DNA of 53,699 bases from an uncultured Oscillospiraceae bacterium (GTDB taxonomy: Bacteria > Bacillota > Clostridia > Oscillospirales > Acutalibacteraceae). The translations under genes were made by a program, and so were the position numbers. Shown here one piece after another: positions 35,247 through 43,693 of the stretch. The stretch spans positions 1 to 53,699 of the forward strand of contig CAJUSM010000010.1 in the NCBI GenBank assembly GCA_910588935.1, in the 5' to 3' direction. Position 1 is the first letter of the stretch. The number at the start of each line of letters is the position of its first letter. Under the pieces are notes generated by a model. It searched no databases. It had not been told where the DNA came from and saw only the letters and a program-made list of their open reading frames with translations.

Positions 35247-36491
35247 TTATTGCTCTGCCCGGTTCCTTACCCGAAGATAGGCCCCTGGCTCTACAGGCAT
35301 TTCGGTTTTCCAGTACACCAGCATTTCCGCGTGGGGCGCGGTTTGAATCCGCTGCCAGTCCTGGTTATACATCTCTCCAATGATAGCCGTAAAGGGCTCC
35401 CGGCCTGGCTGGAGCACATCGGCCAGGTCTCCTTCCATAAACCGGTTTCGTTCCCGGAGCTCTACATAATCCCCAGAGCGGCCGGTGCACACCGCCACCA
35501 CCTGATAGTCTCGGGTATACTGGCTGCGGTCCCAGGTTTGGCCAGGCTCATCGCCAAAATAAAAGCCAGTGGAATACGCCCGGTGGCTGATTTTTTCCGT
35601 CTCCTCTACAATAGAGGCAGGCAGAGGGGCGCCAGGGTTTTCCCAGAAGAAGTCGATGGCCCGGCGGTAGGCAGCGGTAACGCAGGCCACATAATAGGCA
35701 GACTTTGCCCGGCCCTCAATTTTCAGGCTTGTAATACCCGCCTCTGCCATGGCCGGGATGTGCTGGATCATCCGCAGGTCGTTGGAGTTGAGGATGTATG
35801 TACCGCCCTGGTTTTCGATAATGGAAAAGGGGCGGTCTGGGCGTTGGGTTTCCAAAAGCTGGTATTCCCAGCGGCAGGGCTGGGCGCATTGGCCCCGGTT
35901 GGCGTCCCGGCCGGTCATATAATTGGAGAGCAGGCAACGGCCGGAAAAGGAGACGCACATACTGCCGTGGACAAAAGCCTCCAGGTCCATTTCCGCCGGG
36001 ATATTCCGGCGGATTTCGGCGATTTCTGTTAAGGGGAGCTCTCTGGCCAGTACCACCCGCCTGGCCCCCAGCTCCCCGCAGGCCCGGGCAGCCTGGTAGT
36101 TTACAATGCCGGTTTGGGTGGAGATATGGATCTCCACCTGGGGGGCGTGCTGCCGGGCTAAGGCAAGCACGCCCAGGTCTGAGATAATAAGCCCGTTTAC
36201 CCCCACGGCCTGGCAATGGGCTAAAAAGCCGGGGAGGGCTGGGAGCTCGCTGTTCCGGGGCAGGGTATTGCAGGTAACATAGAGCTTAACCCCTTTTTCC
36301 TGGCAGAGCCGGGCGGCCTGGGCCAGCTCGTGGTTGGAAAAATTGCTGGGGGCGGCCCGCATTCCGAAATCCTTGCCAGCCAGGTAAACAGCGTCCGCGC
36401 CAAAGCGCAGGGCGGCATGAAGGCGCTCCATGTCCCCAACAGGGACCAGGAGTTCGGGCTTGGGAGAGAGATGGCAGGGCTGGGGGGACAT
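35247..36491 (-). CDS. U32-family protein, TrhP-like tRNA hydroxylation factor (YrrO/RlhA-like)
   Basis: 414 residues. The U32 signature EAFVHGSMCVSFSGRCLLSNY-x-x-x-RDANRGQCAQPCRW lies near residues 163-202, with Cys residues that hold an iron-sulfur cluster in this family. The N-terminal barrel (ELLVPVGDMERLHAALRFGADAVYLAGKDFGMRA) is standard. TrhP proteins in E. coli and B. subtilis form 5-hydroxyuridine at tRNA position 34 from prephenate; RlhA acts on rRNA. It lies 39 bp after mltG. B. subtilis yrrL-yrrM-yrrN-yrrO has the same order but with two extra genes missing here. Confidence 0.88.
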   Translation of the reverse strand: MSPQPCHLSPKPELLVPVGDMERLHAALRFGADAVYLAGKDFGMRAAPSNFSNHELAQAARLCQEKGVKLYVTCNTLPRNSELPALPGFLAHCQAVGVNGLIISDLGVLALARQHAPQVEIHISTQTGIVNYQAARACGELGARRVVLARELPLTEIAEIRRNIPAEMDLEAFVHGSMCVSFSGRCLLSNYMTGRDANRGQCAQPCRWEYQLLETQRPDRPFSIIENQGGTYILNSNDLRMIQHIPAMAEAGITSLKIEGRAKSAYYVACVTAAYRRAIDFFWENPGAPLPASIVEETEKISHRAYSTGFYFGDEPGQTWDRSQYTRDYQVVAVCTGRSGDYVELRERNRFMEGDLADVLQPGREPFTAIIGEMYNQDWQRIQTAPHAEMLVYWKTEMPVEPGAYLRVRNRAEQ

Positions 36492-36530
36492 AGGATCAAC
36501 TCCGGAAAATAAGATATTGAGGGCGGGGCC

Positions 36531-37835
36531 TTAGCTTATCCCCGCCAGCTGCTTGTTGTACTCGTGGTCGCTTTCATTGGTGGCATAGTAAGCCACGCCT
36601 TCGTCAGAATGGCAGAAGTACAGGTACTGCTCCGCATCTCCCCCGGTGTTGGGCTTTAGCGCCGCGTTAATGGCGTCGATGCCGGGGTTGCAGATGGCGC
36701 CTGCGGGCAGGCCGCTAATTTTGTAGGTGTCATAATTGCCATAGCTCAGGGTTCCGCCCTGCTCTTCCAGGTCCTTAGCGTTGCGATAGGGGTAAAAGGA
36801 GGTGGAGTCGCATTCTAGAAAATAAATATCATAGTCGGCCCCAAAGTTTAGGCGGTTGTGCAGAACAGCGGAAACATTGAACATATCCTGCTCGTTAGCA
36901 GCCTCGGCCTGAATAATGCTGGCCATGGTAACCACCTGGTCCAAGGTCATGCCAGATTCTTGAACCTTCTGAAGCAGCTTGTCGTTTATTTTTCGTTGAA
37001 AATTGTAAAGCAGCTTGCCAATAACCGAATCCAGCTCTTCGCCCTTATAAAAATTGTAGGTGTCTGGGAACAGATAGCCCTCTACCTTGTAGTATTTCCC
37101 GCTGGTATCCCCCAAAGCGGCAATGGCGTCGTACTGGGTAAAATCCAGGTTGTTTAGGGCGTCTAAGAATTCCTGGGCTTTGCATACCTCGTTTTCTTCC
37201 AAAAGCCTGGCAGCCTGAAGGGCTGTAAAGCCCTCGGGAAAGACCACCTGCACCTCTTCCAGGTCCTCGTCGCCGCCGATTAAGGTGTTGAGCAGGGCCT
37301 CATAATCCAGGTTTGTGCTCACCTTGGACCTGGGACCAGGGGCAAAGTTTTCCATGTGGGCCCGCACCTTGCAGTACAGGGTAAAAAACTCCGGTTCTTG
37401 GATAATGCCGGCCTCGTAGAGAATATCGGCCAGCTTTTCCTCGGTGAGCTTGCCCTGGGGAATCTCAATATCCGCCGTGCCCTCTGGCCGGCTGGCGCCG
37501 AAAAAATCGTTGGAGCCGTTAATAAGGTAGCTGGCCAAAGTAAAGGAGGCCAGCAGCACCATGCAGAGCCACATAAAGGAGAAAACCCGCTTGTTTTTCC
37601 GGGCTTTCAGCCGGTTCCGCTTTTTATGGGCCTTTTTTTCTGCCTTGCGTTCCTTTTCGGTAGAAAGGGTTTTCTTTACAGAGGAGGGCGGGTCGTCGTT
37701 TAGGGAGACGGAGACCCGCCGCCTGGCCCTGGGCTGCTCAAAGGCGCCGGTCATCAGGTCCTTTTGGTCAATGTTCACCTTAAATCCGGTGGAGCCCTGG
37801 TCCTGGCCCCGTTGAGGTTTATCGTTCATAGCCAT
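36531..37835 (-). CDS. mltG: Endolytic transglycosylase MltG (YceG family)
   Basis: 434 residues with a disordered basic N-terminus, one transmembrane helix (near residues 78-98, FSFMWLCMVLLASFTLASYLI) and the extracellular YceG domain. VVFPEGFTALQAARLLEEN, YLFPDTYNFYKGE and SGLPAGAICNPGIDAI are family blocks. The catalytic stretch reads MASIIQAEAANEQD where E. coli has ATIVEKET, so the usual first Glu looks like Gln. It releases nascent glycan strands. Start chosen at 37835 (GAAAGGAAAT before it); 37829 is also possible. It overlaps slightly with nothing once the long extension is dropped. Confidence 0.9.
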   Translation of the reverse strand: MAMNDKPQRGQDQGSTGFKVNIDQKDLMTGAFEQPRARRRVSVSLNDDPPSSVKKTLSTEKERKAEKKAHKKRNRLKARKNKRVFSFMWLCMVLLASFTLASYLINGSNDFFGASRPEGTADIEIPQGKLTEEKLADILYEAGIIQEPEFFTLYCKVRAHMENFAPGPRSKVSTNLDYEALLNTLIGGDEDLEEVQVVFPEGFTALQAARLLEENEVCKAQEFLDALNNLDFTQYDAIAALGDTSGKYYKVEGYLFPDTYNFYKGEELDSVIGKLLYNFQRKINDKLLQKVQESGMTLDQVVTMASIIQAEAANEQDMFNVSAVLHNRLNFGADYDIYFLECDSTSFYPYRNAKDLEEQGGTLSYGNYDTYKISGLPAGAICNPGIDAINAALKPNTGGDAEQYLYFCHSDEGVAYYATNESDHEYNKQLAGIS

Positions 37836-37881
37836 ATTTCCTTTCTTGGTGCAGACTTTCGGGAGGGGAGAGCTTTTTTGC

Positions 37882-38430
37882 TTATCCTTCACACTGAATA
37901 GAGCTCCGGATCTCCTCCGCCTGTTCCGGCGAGGCCAGAACCTCTGCCAGCTTTAGGCCAAACTGGGTAGAAACCCCCATGCCCCGGGCAGTAATAAACT
38001 GTCCGTCCCGGCACACATACTGGGCGCTCAGCTTTGCCCCGCCCTCCTCCAGGTCTTTTTGGAAATTGGGAAAGGCCGTGGCCTCCTGCCCGTTGAGCAG
38101 CCCTTTATGGGCTAAAATAGAGGGGGCGGCGCAGATGGCCCCCACCAGCTTGCCTTGCTGGACACAGTGGTCGATAAGGGCTTGAACCTTTGGGGAATTT
38201 TCCAGGTTTAGGGTGCCGGGCAGGCCCCCTGGGAGCACGATGGCTGTAATATCAGTTTCCTGAATTTCGCCGATTTCCATATCCGCCTCTACTGCCACGC
38301 CGTTAGAGGCGGCAACCCGCCGGCCGGTTACCCCTGCCAGCCGGGTTTCTATCTTTGCCCGGCGGAGGATATCCACCGGGGCCAGAGCCTCTACCAGCTC
38401 AAAGCCCTCTGCAATGAGTACATATACCAT
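37882..38430 (-). CDS. DJ-1/PfpI-superfamily protein
   Basis: 182 residues of the DJ-1 family: MVYVLIAEGFELVEALAPVDILRRA carries the conserved Glu after the first strand, and the nucleophile elbow is GAICAAPSILAHKG with Cys near 102. VLPGGLPGTLNLENSPKV supplies the oxyanion region. Family members detoxify methylglyoxal or act in thiol-based protein repair; the exact activity is not known. It lies between HAD phosphatase and mltG genes in a continuous minus-strand block. Confidence 0.9.
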   Translation of the reverse strand: MVYVLIAEGFELVEALAPVDILRRAKIETRLAGVTGRRVAASNGVAVEADMEIGEIQETDITAIVLPGGLPGTLNLENSPKVQALIDHCVQQGKLVGAICAAPSILAHKGLLNGQEATAFPNFQKDLEEGGAKLSAQYVCRDGQFITARGMGVSTQFGLKLAEVLASPEQAEEIRSSIQCEG

Positions 38431-38454
38431 TGTTGATCTCTCCTTTATTTTCTA

Positions 38455-39252
38455 TTAAATTAGACCTTGGGTGAAAAGCCCCCAATAGATGCCGTCGTGA
38501 TCGTTGTCTTTTGTGTGCCTTGGCAACCGCTTTTTTAGCTCCGCGGGGGCATTGCCCATTAGGAACCCAGCACCTACTGCCTGTAAAAGGTCTTCGTCAT
38601 TGTAGTGGTCGCCAAAAGCCAGGGTCTGGGCAACGGGAATGTTCCATAGGGAGCAGAGGGTTTTTGCCGCCGCCGCTTTTGTTACGCCCTGCTCCATAAC
38701 CTCCAGCAGAAAGTCTGCGGAGCGGACAATGGAGCACCGGGGAAAGGCCCGCTTTAGCTGGGCTTCTGCAGCCAGGATGCTTTTTGGGCTGCCAATGCAC
38801 AGAATTTTGCTGATTTGGTCATGCTGGGCGGAATCCACCGAACCCTCTTGGGCGGTGGCCCGCACAATGGCCTCTTCTTGGGCGATTCTGGGATCTCTCC
38901 GGTCCTTTACCAGCCACTGGTCCAGGGAGTAGACGCACCAGGCCAGGTCCAAGCCGCTGCTCTCTATAACGGAGATGATCTTTCTGGCAAAGGGCTTGGG
39001 GAGCCCTTTGTGAAAAAGCACCTGGCGGCTTTCGTCTAAGATAAGCCCGCCGCTGTATGAGATTATAGGGCAGCTGAACCCATATTCATGCAAAATAGGG
39101 TAGATTCCAGAAGGGCTTCTTGCAGAGACCAGAACAAAAGGGATCCCCTTGCTCTGTAAAATCCTTATGGCCTCTTGGGTTTTGGGCGTAATTTTGCCCT
39201 GTCTATTAAGCAGGGTGCCGTCTATATCGCTGAAAACCACCTGTTTTTCCAT
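38455..39252 (-). CDS. HAD-superfamily (Cof-type) hydrolase
   Basis: 265 residues. Motif I VVFSDIDGTLLN (nucleophile Asp), motif II with VLVSARSP, motif III Lys in VTKAAAAKTL and motif IV FGDHYNDEDLL form a complete active site. The C2-type cap between them marks a Cof/YidA-like phosphatase. The substrate is unknown; sugar phosphates or flavin and nucleotide phosphates are typical. The start at 39252 has GAGGG 8 nt before it, 12 bp past the tmk stop; an ATGA-overlapping start at 39267 is the alternative. Confidence 0.9.
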   Translation of the reverse strand: MEKQVVFSDIDGTLLNRQGKITPKTQEAIRILQSKGIPFVLVSARSPSGIYPILHEYGFSCPIISYSGGLILDESRQVLFHKGLPKPFARKIISVIESSGLDLAWCVYSLDQWLVKDRRDPRIAQEEAIVRATAQEGSVDSAQHDQISKILCIGSPKSILAAEAQLKRAFPRCSIVRSADFLLEVMEQGVTKAAAAKTLCSLWNIPVAQTLAFGDHYNDEDLLQAVGAGFLMGNAPAELKKRLPRHTKDNDHDGIYWGLFTQGLI

Positions 39253-39263
39253 GCCGGCAGCCC

Positions 39264-39911
39264 TCATCTTAGAGCCGCCAGTATGTGCTGGTGGAGGAGC
39301 TCCGCCTCCAGAGGCTCGCCGTTTGCCGCGCAGGGGATTACCTGCCAGCCCAAACGCTGGGCGGCAAAGCGGGCGCATTTGCCGCAATCCTGGAGAAAGG
39401 TTAGAGCCCGTTCATGGATGTCTTTTTTTTCGTTGTCTCCCTGGTAGCGCTTCATCAGCAGCCGCTGGGAAACCTCTACCGGCATATCCAGGTAGATCAC
39501 CTGGGTAGGCTTGGGCAGCCCAAGCTTTGCGTATTCCAGATCCTCTGCCCACCAGATGTAGTCCTCCCAAGAATTCTCCGGCAGCTTAGTCATTTGGTAC
39601 ACCAGGTTGGAGGTGGTGTACCGGTCGGACAAAATGGTAACGCCGGCCAGGTAGTCTTGCCGCCAGTCCCGCGTATAGCTGGCAAACCGGTCCGCGGCGT
39701 AGAACATACCGGCGGCATAGGCGTTTACATCCTCCGGCTGGCTGCCAAACTCCCCGGCCAGGTACATCTTGACCAAGGAGGAGGAGGGGGAGCTGTAGTT
39801 GGGAAAGGATACCCGGCGGACCCTCTCTTTTTGGGCCAAGGCTTTTTCCAACAGGGCAACCTGGGTGGTCTTTCCGCTGCCGTCCAAGCCCTCCAGCACA
39901 ATTAGACGCAT
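39264..39911 (-). CDS. tmk: Thymidylate kinase-like dTMP kinase
   Basis: 215 residues. P-loop LEGLDGSGKTTQ near residue 10, the DRY motif in ILSDRYTTSNLVYQM, and a LID-like MKRYQGDNEKKD segment. It phosphorylates dTMP to dTDP. ATG at 39911 follows GGAGG. It lies 14 bp after thyX, so synthesis of dTMP and its phosphorylation are encoded side by side. Confidence 0.9.
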   Translation of the reverse strand: MRLIVLEGLDGSGKTTQVALLEKALAQKERVRRVSFPNYSSPSSSLVKMYLAGEFGSQPEDVNAYAAGMFYAADRFASYTRDWRQDYLAGVTILSDRYTTSNLVYQMTKLPENSWEDYIWWAEDLEYAKLGLPKPTQVIYLDMPVEVSQRLLMKRYQGDNEKKDIHERALTFLQDCGKCARFAAQRLGWQVIPCAANGEPLEAELLHQHILAALR

Positions 39912-39925
39912 GGGCTCTCCTCCTT

Positions 39926-40684
39926 TTACAGCCGAGAAAATTCTTTGCGTACAGCGGCAGTCTGGCCGCAGCTCATTTTGCCCTCTGGGCAGGCTCCCCG
40001 CAGGCAGGGTGGGCCTGCCTGGCAAAACAGGCTGGGGGCCACTGCCTTAACCTGGGCCAGCATTTGGGTGGCCAGGGCCCGAATTTCCCACTGGGCCCGG
40101 CGGCAGCAGCGGTGAGAGAAAAAGTGGAGAAGCTCCCGGGCGTTCATGGTGCAGATCAGCTTGGTGGCGCAGGCGTTTGGCAGCACAAAGCGGGCATCCT
40201 CAATGGCCATTTTCTCCGCCTTGCGCCGGGCCTCTTTTTCCCCCATGCCTTGGGCGGCCAGCCGGCTTTCGTGCTTCTCCTGAAGCAGGGCGGTCAGCCT
40301 TTCGTAATGGGCGGCGTCCTCTCGCATGGCCTGGAGAAATTCCTCCTTAGCTTGGGGGATGTTTGCAATCTCTGGGGGCAGCACAAAGTCAAACAGGCTC
40401 TCCTTTACATAGCGCTGGCTCTGCACGCTGAAAGAGGCAATCCGGTGCCTGGTTAGCTGGGCCAGCAGAGAGCGGGAGACTCCCTCTACCCCAAAGGTAA
40501 AGCTGGCATGTTCAATAGGGCTTTCGTGGCCGATTTCTCCCAGCATTTTTACAAAGGCCTCTGTTTTTTCCGGGGTGAGGCCCTGGTAAACCGTATCAAT
40601 ATCCGCCGCAGCATAGCAAAGCTTAGCCGCGCAGGCCACGGTGCGCTCTGGGTCCGGGGTATATGTTAAAAGCTTTACATTCAT
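39926..40684 (-). CDS. thyX: FAD-dependent thymidylate synthase
   Basis: 252 residues. The ThyX signature RHRIASFSVQSQRY lies near residue 79, with SPIEHASFTF before it and the C-terminal ELLHFFSHRCCRRAQWEIRALA. It makes dTMP from dUMP using methylene-tetrahydrofolate and FADH2, replacing ThyA. The C-terminus has a Cys-rich tail (C-x5-C-x4-C-x6-C), a possible metal or redox site seen in clostridial ThyX. Its ATG overlaps the stop of the upstream solute-binding lipoprotein (ATGA). Confidence 0.95.
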   Translation of the reverse strand: MNVKLLTYTPDPERTVACAAKLCYAAADIDTVYQGLTPEKTEAFVKMLGEIGHESPIEHASFTFGVEGVSRSLLAQLTRHRIASFSVQSQRYVKESLFDFVLPPEIANIPQAKEEFLQAMREDAAHYERLTALLQEKHESRLAAQGMGEKEARRKAEKMAIEDARFVLPNACATKLICTMNARELLHFFSHRCCRRAQWEIRALATQMLAQVKAVAPSLFCQAGPPCLRGACPEGKMSCGQTAAVRKEFSRL

Positions 40685-42027
40685 TCCTCTTCCTCCATTA
40701 GCCAGGGGATTTCGCCGCCAGCCTCTATGTGCTGGCGGTAAATCTCTTTGCAGGTTTGGTCCGCCTTTTCCAGCAGCGCCTGGGCGCTGGTTTCCCCGGC
40801 CAAAAGCTGTGCCAGTCCCTGGCCGTACAGCCCGTTTGCCAAGTGGCTGGGAGAAAAGCCCTGGAACATTTGGGGTTCGCCGGTATAGCTGTAGCCGGCC
40901 TGATTCAGCAGTGTGATTTCTGGCAGGCGGGGGCTGTTTTTTAGCTGGGGCTCCATCATCAGCGCCTCCTTATAAAGGGGGAGCGTTCCGCAGGTAGCCG
41001 CCAGGTGAATGTTATTGTCCGCGCTGGTTAGGTAGCACAAAAAATGTATGGCTTTCTCCTGCTCTTCAGATTGGTCTGACACACCCAGGCCCCACCAGCC
41101 GCAGGATACAATGGCGGCGCCGCTGTCTCCCATAGGCAGCCCCACGCCCCGCCAGGTATTTTCCTCCATGGTTTCGCTCAGGGTTTCGGCTAGGGAGGCA
41201 TCGGCAATTACCGCGGCCGCCTCTCCGTTCAGAAAACGCTGAACCGCCTGCTCCTGGGTAAGGGCCCCGCCCTCTATGGAAGCCTGGTAAACCTGGCAGA
41301 ACAGCTCTGCCGATTCCAGGGCCTTTTCGCTGGTAAAAATGGTTTCGCACTCTTCGCCAGGGGCATAATAGGGCGCGGCAGGGTCGGCCATGCCCCCAAA
41401 GCCAATATTGCTCCACAAAATGGCGTTAAAAAGATAGCCGCTTAACTCCTGGCTGATTGCCAGCTGCCCTTTTTCCCCTAATTTTTCCGGGAACTCCAAA
41501 AGGCGTTTCCAGGTTTCCACATTTACCTTTTCCGCCGCTGTTTTGTTTCCCTCGTAGTTAAAGGCGTCAATCCAGTCTTTCCGGTAAAAAAGCAGGTTTT
41601 GCTGAATATCCATCGGGATGGAGTAAACGGTTTTTCTTCCCATTTGGTGCATCGCATAGTTAGCCCCGGCGCTTAGATTCCCCTCGCTGGCCCAAAAGTC
41701 GGCATACTCCGCCAAATCTACGTTTTGCCGGCTGGGGTCTATTACAATATCCGGTGTGCCGCCGCCCTCTATGCTGGCATTGCGCTCTACAAACTGGATT
41801 TCTGTTTGGGGGTAATCCGCCTGGTACTTTTTGGCGATTTCCTGGAGCTCTGCAAGCAGGCCGCTTTTGTCCCGGGGGTCGTACTCTACCGCCAGCCTGG
41901 CCGGCTTTCCATCGTTCACGGCCCGGACCTCTTCTTCATAGATCACTTGCTCCTCGCCCTTGCATGCGGATAAGGCGCCTGCCAGCACCAGGGCCGCCAG
42001 GGCCAGGGCTGCTGCCCGTAGCTTCAT
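40681..42027 (-). CDS. ABC-type extracellular solute-binding lipoprotein
   Basis: 448 residues with a lipobox GALSAC (lipidated Cys22) and a family-1 type solute-binding fold. The RKDWIDAFN, VNVETWKRLLEFPEKLGEKGQ and AVQRFLNGEAAAVIADAS segments match sugar- or oligosaccharide-binding proteins. No permease or ATPase is adjacent. The gene is instead first in an operon with thyX, tmk and the HAD gene. ATG at 42027 has GGAGG 10 nt upstream. Confidence 0.85.
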   Translation of the reverse strand: MKLRAAALALAALVLAGALSACKGEEQVIYEEEVRAVNDGKPARLAVEYDPRDKSGLLAELQEIAKKYQADYPQTEIQFVERNASIEGGGTPDIVIDPSRQNVDLAEYADFWASEGNLSAGANYAMHQMGRKTVYSIPMDIQQNLLFYRKDWIDAFNYEGNKTAAEKVNVETWKRLLEFPEKLGEKGQLAISQELSGYLFNAILWSNIGFGGMADPAAPYYAPGEECETIFTSEKALESAELFCQVYQASIEGGALTQEQAVQRFLNGEAAAVIADASLAETLSETMEENTWRGVGLPMGDSGAAIVSCGWWGLGVSDQSEEQEKAIHFLCYLTSADNNIHLAATCGTLPLYKEALMMEPQLKNSPRLPEITLLNQAGYSYTGEPQMFQGFSPSHLANGLYGQGLAQLLAGETSAQALLEKADQTCKEIYRQHIEAGGEIPWLMEEEE

Positions 42028-42077
42028 AACCACAATTCCTCCGTCTCAAAAAAGTTGACGCGTGTCCATTCCTTTCT

Positions 42078-42106
42078 ATTATAGCTTTTTTTCCTGGAAA
42101 AAACAA
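42078..42106 (-). promoter_or_regulatory. Promoter of the solute-binding lipoprotein-thyX-tmk operon
   Basis: TTGTTT (42106-42101) and TATAAT (42083-42078), 17 bp apart on the minus strand. The -35 overlaps the T-run of the upstream terminator. Confidence 0.6.
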
Positions 42107-42137
42107 GCCGCAGGAGGGGAATATCCCGCCGGCGGCT
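42097..42137 (-). terminator. Terminator after the nitroreductase gene
   Basis: AGCCGC-cGG-CGGG / CCC-CTCC-TGCGGCT stem with T-run (42104-42097) on the minus strand. It ends the nitroreductase transcript just before the next promoter. Confidence 0.7.
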
Positions 42138-42161
42138 GATAATTTCAATTTTTTTAACAAT

Positions 42162-42683
42162 TTATACAATCTTAAAATAGTCGGCTTTCCTGGGCTTGGG
42201 CTCTGGGGCGGGGCCTTGGGCATAGCCAATGGCCAGAGAGCCTACGCCTCGCAGATCCTGGGGCAGGCCCCACTTTTTCAGCAGGGCCTTTCCTTCTGGC
42301 AGCTGGAACATCTCCTGCTCCCCGTGAATCCAGCAGGAGGCGGCGCCTAGGGCGTGGGCGGCCAGCATCATGGTGGCCAGCACACAGGAAGCGTCCTCTA
42401 CGCCGGTGTGGGCGGAGGCGGCGGTGAACACCAGGAGAATGTTAGGCGCGCCATAGTACGGGTCAGAGGAAAAGCCCCGGGCCTGGCAGTTTAGGGCCTG
42501 AACAGCCTGGCGGTCCTGGGGGTTTTTTACCGCCACAATAACAGGAGACTGGGCTCCCCTGCCGGTGGGGGCAAAGGTGCCGGCTTCTAGCACCTGCTCT
42601 AAAAGCTGGGGCTCCAGGGGCCGCGGCTGAAAGCTGCGAATGCTGCGGCGGGACAAAATAGCTTGGATCACTTGGTTTTCCAT
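42162..42683 (-). CDS. Nitroreductase-family flavoprotein
   Basis: 173 residues: ILSRRSIRSFQPRPLE at the N-terminus (FMN phosphate-binding Arg), TFAPTGRGAQSPVIVAV and the C-terminal GVGSLAIGYAQGPAPEPKPRK are typical of the NfsB/FRP-like small subgroup. It reduces nitro-compounds, quinones or flavin substrates with NAD(P)H. It lies 29 bp after the VanY-like gene and probably belongs to the same transcript. Confidence 0.92.
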   Translation of the reverse strand: MENQVIQAILSRRSIRSFQPRPLEPQLLEQVLEAGTFAPTGRGAQSPVIVAVKNPQDRQAVQALNCQARGFSSDPYYGAPNILLVFTAASAHTGVEDASCVLATMMLAAHALGAASCWIHGEQEMFQLPEGKALLKKWGLPQDLRGVGSLAIGYAQGPAPEPKPRKADYFKIV

Positions 42684-42712
42684 AGAGCGAATTCCTCCTT
42701 AGGGGTAATTAT

Positions 42713-43576
42713 TTACTGGATGCCCAGGTAGCTGCTGTATTCCTCTAGGCACATAGAACGCTGCTGCATGGCCGCGGCGTTTTCCCCGCCCACATACCGC
42801 AGCACCGTGGGGTCTGGGTCGATGCCTGTGTAGTCCTCTTTGTTCTCTGGAAACCGAAACACAAACCCGTACCGGCCCATATTGGATTTTAGCCAGCTAT
42901 AGGTTTTCGATTGAGAAAAGGTCTCCTTATCTGCCGAAAGCCGCAGGCAAAGGCCGGTTTGAAAATCGCTTTCCCCTGCCATAGGGGTGGTGGCCCGAAC
43001 CTCGGTTTTGGCCATTACGGCGCTGCGGTCCCCCTCTTTCATGGCCTTTTCCACCTGCTTGTCAAAGCGTTCCTTCTGTTCCTGATAAGAGACATAGCCT
43101 TCGGAAAAAATCAGCACCAGGTCCTCGTCTTTTGCCGCCGATACCAGCTGGCGCAGAGCGTCTACAATTCTGGCATCCACCTGGATATTTTCAATTTGGG
43201 CCAACTTGGGCTCAAATTCTTCATCCGCGGGGGAGAGCTGGTTAATGGTAAACAGGTTTACTTCGTCATCGTACACTGGCAGGCCCATGCTGTCGTAGTT
43301 GGGCAGGGGCTCCTGAGAGGCTTCTGGGTCGGCGCCCGCATTGATGATCAGCTCCTGGTGGAAATAGGGAACCATCCAGAACCACACGAAAAACGCGGCC
43401 ATCCCGCCTACTCCCAGGGTGAGCGCCGCCGCCACCACCCGGGACCAGATTTTTAAGCGGCGGGCCGCCTGATGCTGGGCCTGCTTTTCTTGAGAGACGA
43501 ACATGCTCCGCCGCCCCAGGCCCAGGCCAGACCTGCCGCTGCCAATGGAATATTTTTTTTGCCTGCGCCTGGCCAA
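42713..43576 (-). CDS. VanY/LdcB-like M15-family protein lacking the zinc ligands
   Basis: 287 residues from a TTG at 43576 (AAAGGCGG upstream). A basic N-terminus and one transmembrane helix (about residues 43-65) precede an extracellular domain matching VanY-type D,D-/L,D-carboxypeptidases in order: SEGYVSYQEQKERFDKQ, SDFQTGLCLRLSAD, YSWLKSNMGRYGFVFRFPENKEDYTG, DPDPTVLRYVG. Active VanY proteins have SxHxxGxAxD and EPWHxRY; here the first His is Phe, the Asp is Arg and the second His is absent. It is thus predicted to bind but not cleave peptidoglycan. Confidence 0.8.
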   Translation of the reverse strand: MARRRQKKYSIGSGRSGLGLGRRSMFVSQEKQAQHQAARRLKIWSRVVAAALTLGVGGMAAFFVWFWMVPYFHQELIINAGADPEASQEPLPNYDSMGLPVYDDEVNLFTINQLSPADEEFEPKLAQIENIQVDARIVDALRQLVSAAKDEDLVLIFSEGYVSYQEQKERFDKQVEKAMKEGDRSAVMAKTEVRATTPMAGESDFQTGLCLRLSADKETFSQSKTYSWLKSNMGRYGFVFRFPENKEDYTGIDPDPTVLRYVGGENAAAMQQRSMCLEEYSSYLGIQ

Positions 43577-43693
43577 AGCGTCACCGCCTTTCTTGGTATT
43601 TGGGACAACCGGCATTATTATACCGCAATAAGGGGAAAAAAGAAATAGGAAATTGTGAACAGGAAGAGATAAAACGCCGGTTTTCATAGTTTC

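Noticed and set aside
35094..36032. 312-codon frame on the plus strand
   Set aside because: It lies antisense to the U32-family gene and murE promoter, without an RBS or recognisable domain.
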